A DNA stretch of 64,000 nucleotides from Cladorhizidae sp. MBARI D1340-BT2. Taxonomy: Eukaryota > Porifera > Demospongiae > Poecilosclerida > Cladorhizidae. Each line of letters begins with the position of its first letter. Within the stretch, counting starts at the first letter, position 1. Of the stretch, positions 11,117 to 22,462 are shown in pieces. The stretch is taken from positions 33,468,222 through 33,532,221 of the forward strand of contig JAQNBH010000003.1 of the NCBI GenBank assembly GCA_028752905.1, written 5' to 3'. A model generated the notes under the pieces. That model ran no database searches. It was not told the DNA's origin and was given only the letters and a program-made list of their open reading frames with translations. The translations under genes were made by a program, and so were the position numbers.

Positions 11117-13120
11117 CCTACTCACTGGTGCCATGAACTAACTAAGAGGCAACCACGTGTCTCCCATACAGACTTACTCTCTCACTGGTGCCATGAGCTA
11201 CCTCAGAGGCAACCACATGTCTTCCGTACAGACCTACTCTCTCACTGGTGCCATGAAATAACTCAGAGGCAACCACATGTCTCCCGTACAGACCTACTCT
11301 CTCACTGGTGCCATGAGCTAACTCAGAGGCAACCACATGTCTCCCGTACAGAACTACTCTCTCAATGGTGCCATGAGCTAACTCAGAGGCAACCACATGT
11401 CTCCCGTACAGACCTACTCTCTCACTGGTGCCATGAGCTAACTCAGAGGCAACCACATGTCTCCCGTACAGACCTACTCTCTCACTGGTGCCATGAGCTA
11501 GCTCAGAGGCAACCACATGTCTCCCGTACAGACCTACTCTCCCACTGGTGCCATGAGCTAACTCAGAGACAACCACATGTCTCCCTTACAGACCTATTCT
11601 CTCACTGGTGCCATGAGCTAACTAAGAGGCAACCACATGTCTCCCGTACAGACCTATTCTCTCACTGGTGCCATGAGCTAACTCAGAGGAAATCACATGT
11701 CTCCTGTACAGACGTACACTCTCACTGGTGCCATGAGCTAATTCAGAGGCAACCACATGTCTCCCATACAGAGCTACTCTCTCACTGGTGCCATGAGCTA
11801 ACTTAGAGGCAACCACATGTCTCCCATACAGACCTACTCTCTCACTGGTGCCATGAGCTAACTCAGAGGCAACCACATGTCTCCCGTACAGACCTACTCT
11901 CCCACTGGTGCCATGAGCTAACTCAGAGGTAACCACATGTCTCCCGTACAGACCTACTCTCTCACTGGTGCCATGAGCTAACTCAGAGGCAACCACATGT
12001 CTCCCGTACATACTTACTCTCTCACTGGTGCCATGAGCTAACTCAGAGGCAACCACATGTCTCCCGTACAGACCTATGTACTCTCCCACTGGTGCCATGA
12101 GCTAACTCAGAGACAACCACATGTCTCCCATACAGACCTATTCTCTCACTGGTGCCATGAGCTAACTAAGAGGCAACCACATGTCTCCCGTACAGACCTA
12201 TTCTCTTACTGGTGCCATGAGCTAACTCAGAGGAAACCACATGTCTCCTGTACAGACCTACTCTCTCACTGGTGCCATGAGCTAACTCAGAGTCAACCAC
12301 ATGTCTCCCGTACAGACCTACTGTACTCTCTCACTGGTGCCATGAGCTAACTCAGAGGCAACCACATGTCTTCCGTACAGACCTACTCTCTCACTGGTGC
12401 CATGAAATAACTCAGAGGCAACCACATGTCTCCCGTACAGACCTACTCTCTCACTGGTGCCATGAGCTAACTCAGAGGCAACCACATGTCTCCTGTACAG
12501 ACCTACTCTTTCACTGGTGCCATGAGCTAACTCAGAGGCAACCACATGTCTCCCGTACAGACCTACTCTCTCACTGGTGCCATGAGCTAACTCAGAGGCA
12601 ACCACATGTCTCCCGTACAGACCTACTCTCTCACTGGTGCCATGAGCTAACTCAGAGGCAACCATATGTCTCTGGTACAGATCTACTCTCTCACTGGTGC
12701 CATGAGCTAACTCAGAGGCAACCACATGTCTCCTGTACAGACCTACTCCCTCACTGGTGCCATGAGCTAACTCAGAGGCAACCACATGTCTCACGTACAG
12801 ACCTACTCTCTCACTGGTGCCATGTGCTAACTCAGATGCAACCACATGTCTCCCGTACAGACCTACTCTCTCACTGGTGCCATGAGCTAACTCAGAGGCA
12901 ACCACATGTCTCCCGTACAGACCTACTCTCTTACTGGTGCCATGAGCTAACTCAGAGGCAACCACATGTCTCCCGTACAGACCTATGTACTCTCCCACTG
13001 GTGCCATGAGCTAACTCAGAGACAACCACATGTCTCCCATACAGACCTATTCTCTCACTGGTGCCATGAGCTAACTAAGAGGCAACCACATGTCTCCCGT
13101 ACAGACCTATTCTCTTACTG
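10741..13120. repeat. Segmental duplication, left copy of about 2.38 kb
   Basis: This segment matches 21,581-23,960 at a constant offset of 10,840, with only about five differences seen by eye (for example near 10,993, 11,352, 11,610, 12,510 and 12,681) plus differences at the right edge. It holds the two CCTATGTACTCTCCC monomers (TGTA inserted) near 12,073 and 12,983, a GTCAACC monomer near 12,292, and a run of otherwise rare variants (GAGGAAATC, GACGTACAC, CAGAGCTAC, GCTAACTTAG) at 11,680-11,815. The left limit is set where 10,711-10,740 (64-bp monomer, CTCTGAGGCAATC) no longer matches 21,551-21,580. Confidence 0.85.
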
Positions 13121-16100
13121 TTGCCATGCGCTAACTCAGATGCAACCACATGTCTCCCGTACAGACCTACTCTCTCACTGGTGCCATGAGCTAACTCAGA
13201 GGCAACCACATGTCTCCCGTACAGACCTACTCTCTGACTGGTGCCATGCGCTAACTCAGAGGCAACTACATGTCTCCCGTACAGACCTACTCTCTTACTG
13301 GTGCCATGAGCTAACTAAGAGGCAACCATATGTCCCCCGTACAGACCTACTCTCTCACTGGTGCCATTAGCTAACTCAGAGACAATCACATGTCTCCTGT
13401 ACAGACCTACTCTCTCACTGGTGCCATGAGCTAACTCAGAGGCAACAACATGTCTCCCGCACAGACCTACTCTCCCACTGGTGCCATGAGATAACTCAGA
13501 GGCAACCACATGTCTCCCATACAGACCTACTCTCCCACTGGTGCAATGAGCTATGTAACTAAGAGGCAACCACATGTCTCCCGTACAGACCTACTCTCTC
13601 ACTGGTGCCATGAGCTAACTCAGAGGCAACCACATGTCTCCCGTACAGACCTACTGTACTCTCTCACTGGTGCCATGAGCTAACTCAGAGGCAACCACAT
13701 GTCTCCTGTACAGACCTACTCTCTCACTGTTGCCATGAGCTAACTCAGAGGCAACCACATGTCTCCTGTACAGACCTACACACTGGTGCCATGAACTAAC
13801 TCAGAGGCAACCACGTGTCTCCCATACAGACTTACTCTCTCACTGGTGCCATGAGCTAACTCAGAGGCAACCACATGTCTTCCGTACAGACCTACTCTCT
13901 CACTGGTGCCATGAGCTAACTCAGAGGCAACCACATGTCTCCCGTACAGACCTACTCTCTCACTGCTGCCATGAGCTAACTCAGAGGCAACCACATGTCT
14001 CCCGTACAGACCTACTCTCTCACTGGTGCCATGCGCTAATTCAGATGCAACCACATGTCTCCCGTACAGACCTACTCTCTCACTGGTGCCATGAGCTAAC
14101 TCAGAGGCAACCACATGTCTCCCGTACAGACCTACTCTCTCACTGCTGCCATGAGCTAACTCAGAGGCAACCACATGTCTCCCGTACAGACCTACTCTCT
14201 CACTGGTGCCATGCGCTAACTCAGAGGCAACCACATGTCTCCCGTACAGACCTACTCTCTCACTGGTGCCATGAGCTAATTAAGAGGCAACCACATGTCT
14301 CCCGTACAGACCTACTCTCTCACTGGTGCCATTAGCTAACTCAGAGACAATCACATGTCTCCTGTACAGACCTACTCTCTCACTGGTGCCATGAGCTAAC
14401 TCAGAGGCAACCACATGTCTCCCGCACAGACCTACTCTCCCACTGGTGCCATGAGCTAACTCAGAGGCAACCACATGTCTCCCATACAGACCTACTCTCC
14501 CACTGGTTCCATGAGCTATGTAACTCAGAGGCAACCACATGTCTCCCGTACAGACCTACTCTCTCACTGGTGCCATGCGCTAACTCAGAGGCAACCACAT
14601 GTCTCCCGTACAGACCTACTCTCTCACTGGTGCCATGAGCTAACTAAGAGGCAACCACATGTCCCCCGTACAGACCTACTCTCTCACTGGTGCCATTAGC
14701 TAACTCAGAGACAATCACATGTCTCCTGTACAGACCTAATCTCTCACTGGTGCCATGAGCTAACTCAGAGGCAACCACATGTCTCCCGTACAGACCTACT
14801 CTCTCACTGGTACCATGAGCTAACTCAGAGGCAACCACATGTCTCCCGTACAGACCTACTGTACTCTCTCACTGGTGCCATGAGCTAACTCAGAGGCAAC
14901 CACATGTCTCCTGTACAGACCTACCCTCTCACTGGTGCCATGAGCTAACTCAGAGGCATCCACATGTCTCCTGTACAGACCTACTCACTGGTGCCATGAA
15001 CTAACTCAGAGGCAACCACGTGTCTCCCATACAGACTTATTCTCTCACTGGTGCCATGAGCTAACTCAGAGGCAACCACATGTCTTCCGTACAGACCTAC
15101 TCTCTCACTGGTGCCATGAAATAACTCAGAGGCAACCACATGTCTCCCGTACAGACCTACTCTCTCACTGGTGCCATGAGCTAACACAGAGGCAAACACA
15201 TGTCTCCCGTACAGACCTACTCTCTCACTGGTGCCATGAGCTAACTCAGAGGCAACCACATGTCTCCCGTACAGACCTACTCTCTCACTGGTGCCATGAG
15301 CTAACTCAGAGGCAACCACATGTCTCCCGTACAGACCTACTCTCTCACTGGTGCCATGAGCTAACTCAGAGGCAATCACATGTCTGCCGTACAGACCTAC
15401 TCTCTCACTGGTGCCATGAGCTAACTCAGAGGCAACCATATGTCTCTGGTACAGACCTACTCTCTCACTGGTGCCATGAGCTAACTCAGAGGCAACCACA
15501 TGTCTCCCGTACAGACCTACTCCCTCACTGGTGCCATGAGCTAACTCAGAGGCAACCACATGTCTCACGTACAGACCTACTCCCTCACTGGTGCCATGAG
15601 CTAACTCAGAGGCAACCACATGTCTCACGTACAGACCTACTCTCTCACTGGTGCCATGCGCTAACTCAGATGCAACCACATGTCTCCCGTACAGACCTAC
15701 TCTCTCACTGGTGCCATGAGCTAACTCAGAGGCAACCACATGTCTCCCGTACAGACCTACTCTCTCACTGGTGCCATGCGCTAACTCAGAGTCAACCACA
15801 TGTCTCCCGTACAGACCTACTCTCTTACTGGTGCCATGAGCTAACTAAGAGGCAACCACATGTCCCCCGTACAGACCTACTCTCTCACTGGTGCCATTAG
15901 CTAACTCAGAGACAATCACATGTCTCCTGTACAGACCTACTCTCTCACTGGTGCCATGAGCTAACTCAGAGGCAACCACATGTCTCCCGCAAAGACCTAC
16001 TCTCCCACTGGTGCCATGAGCTAACTCAGAGGCAACCACATGTCTCCCATACAGACTTACTCTCCCACTGGTGCCATGAGCTATGTAACTAAGAGGCAAC

Positions 16101-16221
16101 CACATGTCTCCCGTACAGACCTACTCTCTCACTGGTGCCATGAGCTAACTCAGAGGCAACCACATGTCTCCCGTACAGACCTACTGTACTCTCTCACTGG
16201 TGCCATGAGCTAACTCAGAGG

Positions 16222-18261
16222 CAACCACATGTCTCCTGTACAGACCTACTCTCTCACTGGTGCCATCAGCTAACTCAGAGGCAACCACATGTCTCCTGTA
16301 CAGACCTACACACTGGTGCCATGAACTAACTCAGAGGCAACCACGTGTCTCCCATACAGACTTACTCTCTCACTGGTGCCATGAGCTAACTCAGAGGCAA
16401 CCACATGTCTTCCGTACAGACCTACTCTCTCACTGGTGCCATGAGCTAACTCAGAGGCAACCACATGTCTCCCGTACAGACCTACTCTCGCACTGGTGCC
16501 ATGAGCTAGCTCAGAGGCAACCACATGTCTCCCGTACAGACCTACTCTCTCACTGGTGCCATGCGCTAATTCAGATGCAACCACATGTCTCCCGTACAGA
16601 CCTACTCTCTCACTGGTGCCATGAGCTAACTCAGAGGCAACCACATGTCTCCCGTACAGACCTACTCTCTCACTGCTGCCATGAGCTAACTCAGAGGCAA
16701 CCACATGTCTCCCGTACAGACCTACTCTCTCACTGGTGCCATGCGCTAACTCAGAGGCAACCACATGTCTCCCGTACAGACCTACTCTCTCACTGGTGCC
16801 ATGAGCTAATTAAGAGGCAACCACATGTCTCCCGTACAGACCTACTCTCTCACTGGTGCCATTAGCTAACTCAGAGACAATCACATGTCTCCTGTACAGA
16901 CCTACTCTCTCACTGGCGCCATGAGCTAACTCAGAGGCAACCACATGTCTCCCGCACAGACCTACTCTCCCACTGGTGCCATGAGCTAACTCAGAGGCAA
17001 CCACATGTCTCCCATACCGACCTACTCTCCCACTGGTTCCATGAGCTATGTAACTCAGAGGCAACCACATGTCTCCCGTACAGACCTACTCCCTCACTGG
17101 TGCCATGCGCTAACTCAGAGGCAACCACATGTCTCCCGTACAGACCTACTCTCTCACTGGTGCCATGAGCTAACTAAGAGGCAACCACATGTCTCCCGTA
17201 CAGACCTACTCTCTCACTGGTGCCATTAGCTAACTCAGAGACAACCACATGTCTCCTGTACAGACCTACTCTCTCACTGGTGCCATCAGCTAACTCAGAG
17301 GCAACCACATGTCTCCTGTACAGACCTACACACTGGTGCCATGAACTAACTCAGAGGCAACCACGTGTCTCCCATACAGACTTACTCTCTCACTGGTGCC
17401 ATGAGCTAACTCAGAGGCAACCACATGTCTTCCGTACAGACCTACTCTCTCACTGGTGCCATGAGCTAACTCAGAGGCAACCACATGTCTCCCGTACAGA
17501 CCTACTCTCGCACTGGTGCCATGAGCTAGCTCAGAGGCAACCACATGTCTCCCGTACAGACCTACTCTCTCACTGGTGCCATGCGCTAATTCAGATGCAA
17601 CCACATGTCTCCCGTACAGACCTACTCTCTCACTGGTGCCATGAGCTAACTCAGAGGCAACCACATGTCTCCCGTACAGACCTACTCTCTCACTGCTGCC
17701 ATGAGCTAACTCAGAGGCAACCACATGTCTCCCGTACAGACCTACTCTCTCACTGGTGCCATGCGCTAACTCAGAGGCAACCACATGTCTCCCGTACAGA
17801 CCTACTCTCTCACTGGTGCCATGAGCTAATTAAGAGGCAACCACATGTCTCCCGTACAGACCTACTCTCTCACTGGTGCCATTAGCTAACTCAGAGACAA
17901 TCACATGTCTCCTGTACAGACCTACTCTCTCACTGGCGCCATGAGCTAACTCAGAGGCAACCACATGTCTCCCGCACAGACCTACTCTCCCACTGGTGCC
18001 ATGAGCTAACTCAGAGGCAACCACATGTCTCCCATACCGACCTACTCTCCCACTGGTTCCATGAGCTATGTAACTCAGAGGCAACCACATGTCTCCCGTA
18101 CAGACCTACTCCCTCACTGGTGCCATGCGCTAACTCAGAGGCAACCACATGTCTCCCGTACAGACCTACTCTCTCACTGGTGCCATGAGCTAACTAAGAG
18201 GCAACCACATGTCTCCCGTACAGACCTACTCTCTCACTGGTGCCATTAGCTAACTCAGAGA
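16222..18261. repeat. Tandem duplication of 17 monomers (2 x 1,020 bp)
   Basis: Bases 16,222-17,241 and 17,242-18,261 are successive copies at offset 1,020. Each holds one 56-bp monomer (16,305; 17,325) and one 64-bp monomer (17,046; 18,066), so 17 monomers sum to exactly 1,020 bp. The junction is a chimeric monomer. Its start (ATTAGCTAACTCAGAGA, to 17,241) belongs to the type at 18,245-18,261, and its continuation from 17,245 (CCACATGTCTCC) belongs to the type at 16,225. Crossover is therefore confined to about 17,241-17,245. Confidence 0.9.
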
Positions 18262-21200
18262 CAATCACATGTCTCCTGTACAGACCTAATCTCTCACTGG
18301 TGCCATGAGCTAACTCAGAGGCAACCACATGTCTCCCGTACAGACCTACTCTCTCACTGGTACCATGAGCTAACTCAGAGGCAACCACATGTCTCCCGTA
18401 CAGACCTACTGTACTCTCTCACTGGTGCCATGAGCTAACTCAGAGGCAACCACATGTCTCCTGTACAGACCTACTCTCTCACTGGTGCCATGAGCTAACT
18501 CAGAGGCAACCACATGTCTCCTGTACAGACCTACTCACTGGTGCCATGAACTAACTCAGAGGCAACCACGTGTCTCCCATACAGACTTATTCTCTCACTG
18601 GTGCCATGAGCTAACTCAGAGGCAACCACATGTCTTCCGTACAGACCTACTCTCTCACTGGTGCCATGAAATAACTCAGAGGCAACCACATGTCTCCCGT
18701 ACAGACCTACTCTCTCACTGGTGCCATGAGCTAACTCAGAGGCAACAACATGTCTCCCGTACATACCTACTCTCTCACTGGTGCCATGAGCTAACTCAGA
18801 GGCAACCACATGTCTCCCGTACAGACCTACTCTCTCACTGGTGCCATGAGCTAACTCAGAGGCAACCACATGTCTCCCGTACAGACCTACTCTCTCACTG
18901 GTGCCATGAGCTAACTCTGAGGCAATCACATGTCTCCCGTACAGACCTACTCTCTCACTGGTGCCATGAGCTAACTCAGAGGCAACCATATGTCTCTGGT
19001 ACAGACCTACTCTCTCACTGGTGCCATGAGCTAACTCAGAGGCAACCACATGTCTCCCGTACAGACCTACTCTCTCACTGGTGCCATGCGCTAACTCAGA
19101 GGCAACCACATGTCTCCCGTACAGACCTACTCTATCACTGGTGCCATGAGCTAACTAAGAGGCAACCACATGTCTCCCGTACAGACCTACTCTCTCACTG
19201 GTGCCATTAGCTAACTCAGAGACAATCACATGTCTCCTGTACAGACCTACTCTCTCACTGGTTCCATGAGCTAACTCAGAGGCAACCACATGTCTCCCGT
19301 ACAGACCTACTGTACTCTCTCACTGGTGCCATAAGCTAACTCAGAGGCAACCACATGTCTCCTGTACAGACCTACTCTCTCACTGGTGCCATGAGCTAAC
19401 TCAGAGGCAACCACATGTCTCCTGTACAGACCTACTCACTGGTGCCATGAACTAACTAAGAGGCAACCACGTGTCTCCCATACAGACTTACTCTCTCACT
19501 GGTGCCATGAGCTACCTCAGAGGCAACCACATGTCTTCCGTACAGACCTACTCTCTCACTGGTGCCATGAAATAACTCAGAGGCAACCACATGTCTCCCG
19601 TACAGACCTACTCTCTCACTGGTGCCATGAGCTAACTCAGAGGCAACCACATGTCTCCCGTACAGACCTACTCTCTCAATGGTGCCATGAGCTAACTCAG
19701 AGGCAACCACATGTCTCCCGTACAGACCTACTCTCTCACTGGTGCCATGAGCTAACTCAGAGGCAACCACATGTCTCCCGTACAGACCTACTCTCTCACT
19801 GGTGCCATGAGCTAGCTCAGAGGCAACCACATGTCTCCCGTACAGACCTACTCTCCCACTGGTGCCATGAGCTAACTCAGAGACAACCACATGTCTCCCT
19901 TACAGACCTATTCTCTCACTGGTACCATGAGCTAACTCAGAGGCAACCACATGTCTCCCGTACAGACCTACTCTCTCACTGGTGCCATGAGCTAACTCAG
20001 AGGCAACCACATGTCTCCCGTACAGACCTACTCTCGCACTGGTGCCATGAGCTAGCTCAGAGGCAACCACATGTCTCCCGTACAGACCTACTCTCTCACT
20101 GGTGCCATGCGCTAATTCAGATGCAACCACATGTCTCCCGTACAGACCTACTCTCTCACTGGTGCCATGAGCTAACTCAGAGGCAACCACATGTCTCCCG
20201 TACAGACCTACTCTCTCACTGCTGCCATGAGCTAACTCAGAGGCAACCACATGTCTCCCGTACAGACCTACTCTCTCACTGGTGCCATGCGCTAACTCAG
20301 AGGCAACCACATGTCTCCCGTACAGACCTACTCTCTCACTGGTGCCATGAGCTAATTAAGAGGCAACCACATGTCTCCCGTACAGACCTACTCTCTCACT
20401 GGTGCCATTAGCTAACTCAGAGACAATCACATGTCTCCTGTACAGACCTACTCTCTCACTGGCGCCATGAGCTAACTCAGAGGCAACCACATGTCTCCCG
20501 CACAGACCTACTCTCCCACTGGTGCCATGAGCTAACTCAGAGGCAACCACATGTCTCCCATACCGACCTACTCTCCCACTGGTTCCATGAGCTATGTAAC
20601 TCAGAGGCAACCACATGTCTCCCGTACAGACCTACTCCCTCACTGGTGCCATGCGCTAACTCAGAGGCAACCACATGTCTCCCGTACAGACCTACTCTCT
20701 CACTGGTACCATGAGCTAACTAAGAGGCAACCACATGTCTCCCGTACAGACCTACTCTCTCACTGGTGCCATTAGCTAACTCAGAGACAATCACATGTCT
20801 CCTGTACAGACCTAATCTCTCACTGGTGCCATGAGCTAACTCAGAGGCAACCACATGTCTCCCGTACAGACCTACTCTCTCACTGGTACCATGAGCTAAC
20901 TCAGAGGCAACCACATGTCTCCCGTACAGACCTACTGTACTCTCTCACTGGTGCCATGAGCTAACTCAGAGGCAACCACATGTCTCCTGTACAGACCTAC
21001 TCTCTCACTGGTGCCATGAGCTAACTCAGAGGCAACCACATGTCTCCTGTACAGACCTACTCACTGGTGCCATGAACTAACTCAGAGGCAACCACGTGTC
21101 TCCCTTACAGACTTATTCTCTCACTGGTGCCATGAGCTAACTCAGAGGCAACCACATGTCTTCCGTACAGACCTACTCTCTCACTGGTGCCATGAAATAA

Positions 21201-22462
21201 CTCAGAGGCAACCACATGTCTCCCGTACAGACCTACTCTCTCACTGGTGCCATGAGCTAACTCAGAGGCAACCACATGTCTCCCGTACATACCTACTCTC
21301 TCACTGGTGCCATGAGCTAACTCAGAGGCAACCACATGTCTCCCGTACAGACCTACTCTCTCACTGGTGCCATGAGCTAACTCAGAGGCAACCACATGTC
21401 TCCCGTACAGACCTACTCTCTCACTGGTGCCATGAGCTAACTCTGAGGCAATCACATGTCTCCCGTACAGACCTACTCTCTCACTGGTGCCATGAGCTAA
21501 CTCAGAGGCAACCATATGTCTCTGGTACAGACCTACTCTCTCACTGGTGCCATGAGCTAACTCAGAGGCAACCACATGTCTCCCGTACAGACCTACTCTC
21601 TCACTGGTGCCATGCGCTAACTCAGAGGCAACCACATGTCTCCCGTACAGACCTACTCTATCACTGGTGCCATGAGCTAACTAAGAGGCAACCACATGTC
21701 TCCCGTACAGACCTACTCTCTCACTGGTGCCATTAGCTAACTCAGAGACAATCACATGTCTCCTGTACAGACCTACTCTCTCACTGGTTCCATGAGCTAA
21801 CTCAGAGGCAACCACATGTCTCCCGTACAGACCTACTGTACTCTCTCACTGGTGCCATAAGCTAACTCAGAGGCAACCACATGTCTCCTGTACAGACCTA
21901 CTCTCTCACTGGTGCCATGAGCTAACTCAGAGGCAACCACATGTCTCCTGTACAGACCTACTCACTGGTGCCATGAACTAACTAAGAGGCAACCACGTGT
22001 CTCCCATACAGACTTACTCTCTCACTGGTGCCATGAGCTACCTCAGAGGCAACCACATGTCTTCCGTACAGACCTACTCTCTCACTGGTGCCATGAAATA
22101 ACTCAGAGGCAACCACATGTCTCCCGTACAGACCTACTCTCTCACTGGTGCCATGAGCTAACTCAGAGGCAACCACATGTCTCCCGTACAGACCTACTCT
22201 CTCAATGGTGCCATGAGCTAACTCAGAGGCAACCACATGTCTCCCGTACAGACCTACTCTCTCACTGGTGCCATGAGCTAACTCAGAGGCAACCACATGT
22301 CTCCCGTACAGACCTACTCTCTCACTGGTGCCATGAGCTAGCTCAGAGGCAACCACATGTCTCCCGTACAGACCTACTCTCCCACTGGTGCCATGAGCTA
22401 ACTCAGAGACAACCACATGTCTCCCTTACAGACCTATTCTCTCACTGGTACCATGAGCTAAC
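17411..22462. repeat. Tandem duplication of 42 monomers (2 x 2,526 bp)
   Basis: About 17,411-19,936 and 19,937-22,462 are successive copies at offset 2,526. Anchors are the 64-bp monomers (18,066; 20,591), 65-bp monomers (18,410 and 19,311; 20,936 and 21,837), 56-bp monomers (18,530 and 19,431; 21,056 and 21,957) and the CTCTCGCACTGG monomer (17,507; 20,033). Forty-two monomers plus two 65-bp, one 64-bp and two 56-bp variants give exactly 2,526. The join lies in the monomer at about 19,937-19,980. Both copies contain the 6,825/10,740 fusion, so this duplication came after that deletion. Confidence 0.85.
19031..19080. other. Deletion-fusion monomer (breakpoint of a 3,915-bp loss)
   Basis: To the left, 18,531-19,040 follows 6,302-6,811 (offset 12,229). 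To the right, 19,081 onward follows 10,767 onward (offset 8,314). The joining monomer has the plain CTAACTCAGAGGCAACCAC of the 6.8-kb side, not the 64-bp CTATGTAACTCTGAGGCAATC form of the 10.7-kb side, but it has the CTCTCTCACTGG of the 10.7-kb side rather than CTCCCTCACTGG. The crossover is therefore within about 19,047-19,072. The offset difference, 3,915 bp, equals 65 monomers plus three 65-bp, three 64-bp and three 56-bp variants (+15 -12 +12). The same fusion is repeated near 21,560-21,600. Confidence 0.8.

Larger units (their letters stand above)
1912..13120. repeat. Macro-unit 1 of domain I (11,209 bp)
   Basis: Bases from about 1,912 to 6,031 reappear at 13,121-17,240 with a constant offset of 11,209. 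Anchors include the ATGCGCTAACTCAGATGC monomer (1,932 and 13,141), the 56-bp monomers (2,566 and 13,775; 3,771 and 14,980; 5,096 and 16,305) and the 64-bp monomers near 2,341, 3,307, 4,871 and 5,837. The far end, about 10,741-13,120, reappears at 21,581-23,960. The unit is therefore one period of a tandem macro-repeat. Its length is explained by 186 monomers plus length variants: nine 65-bp (+45), two TGTA-inserted CCTATGTACTC monomers (+8), seven 64-bp (+28) and eight 56-bp (-32) give 11,209 exactly. Confidence 0.85.
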
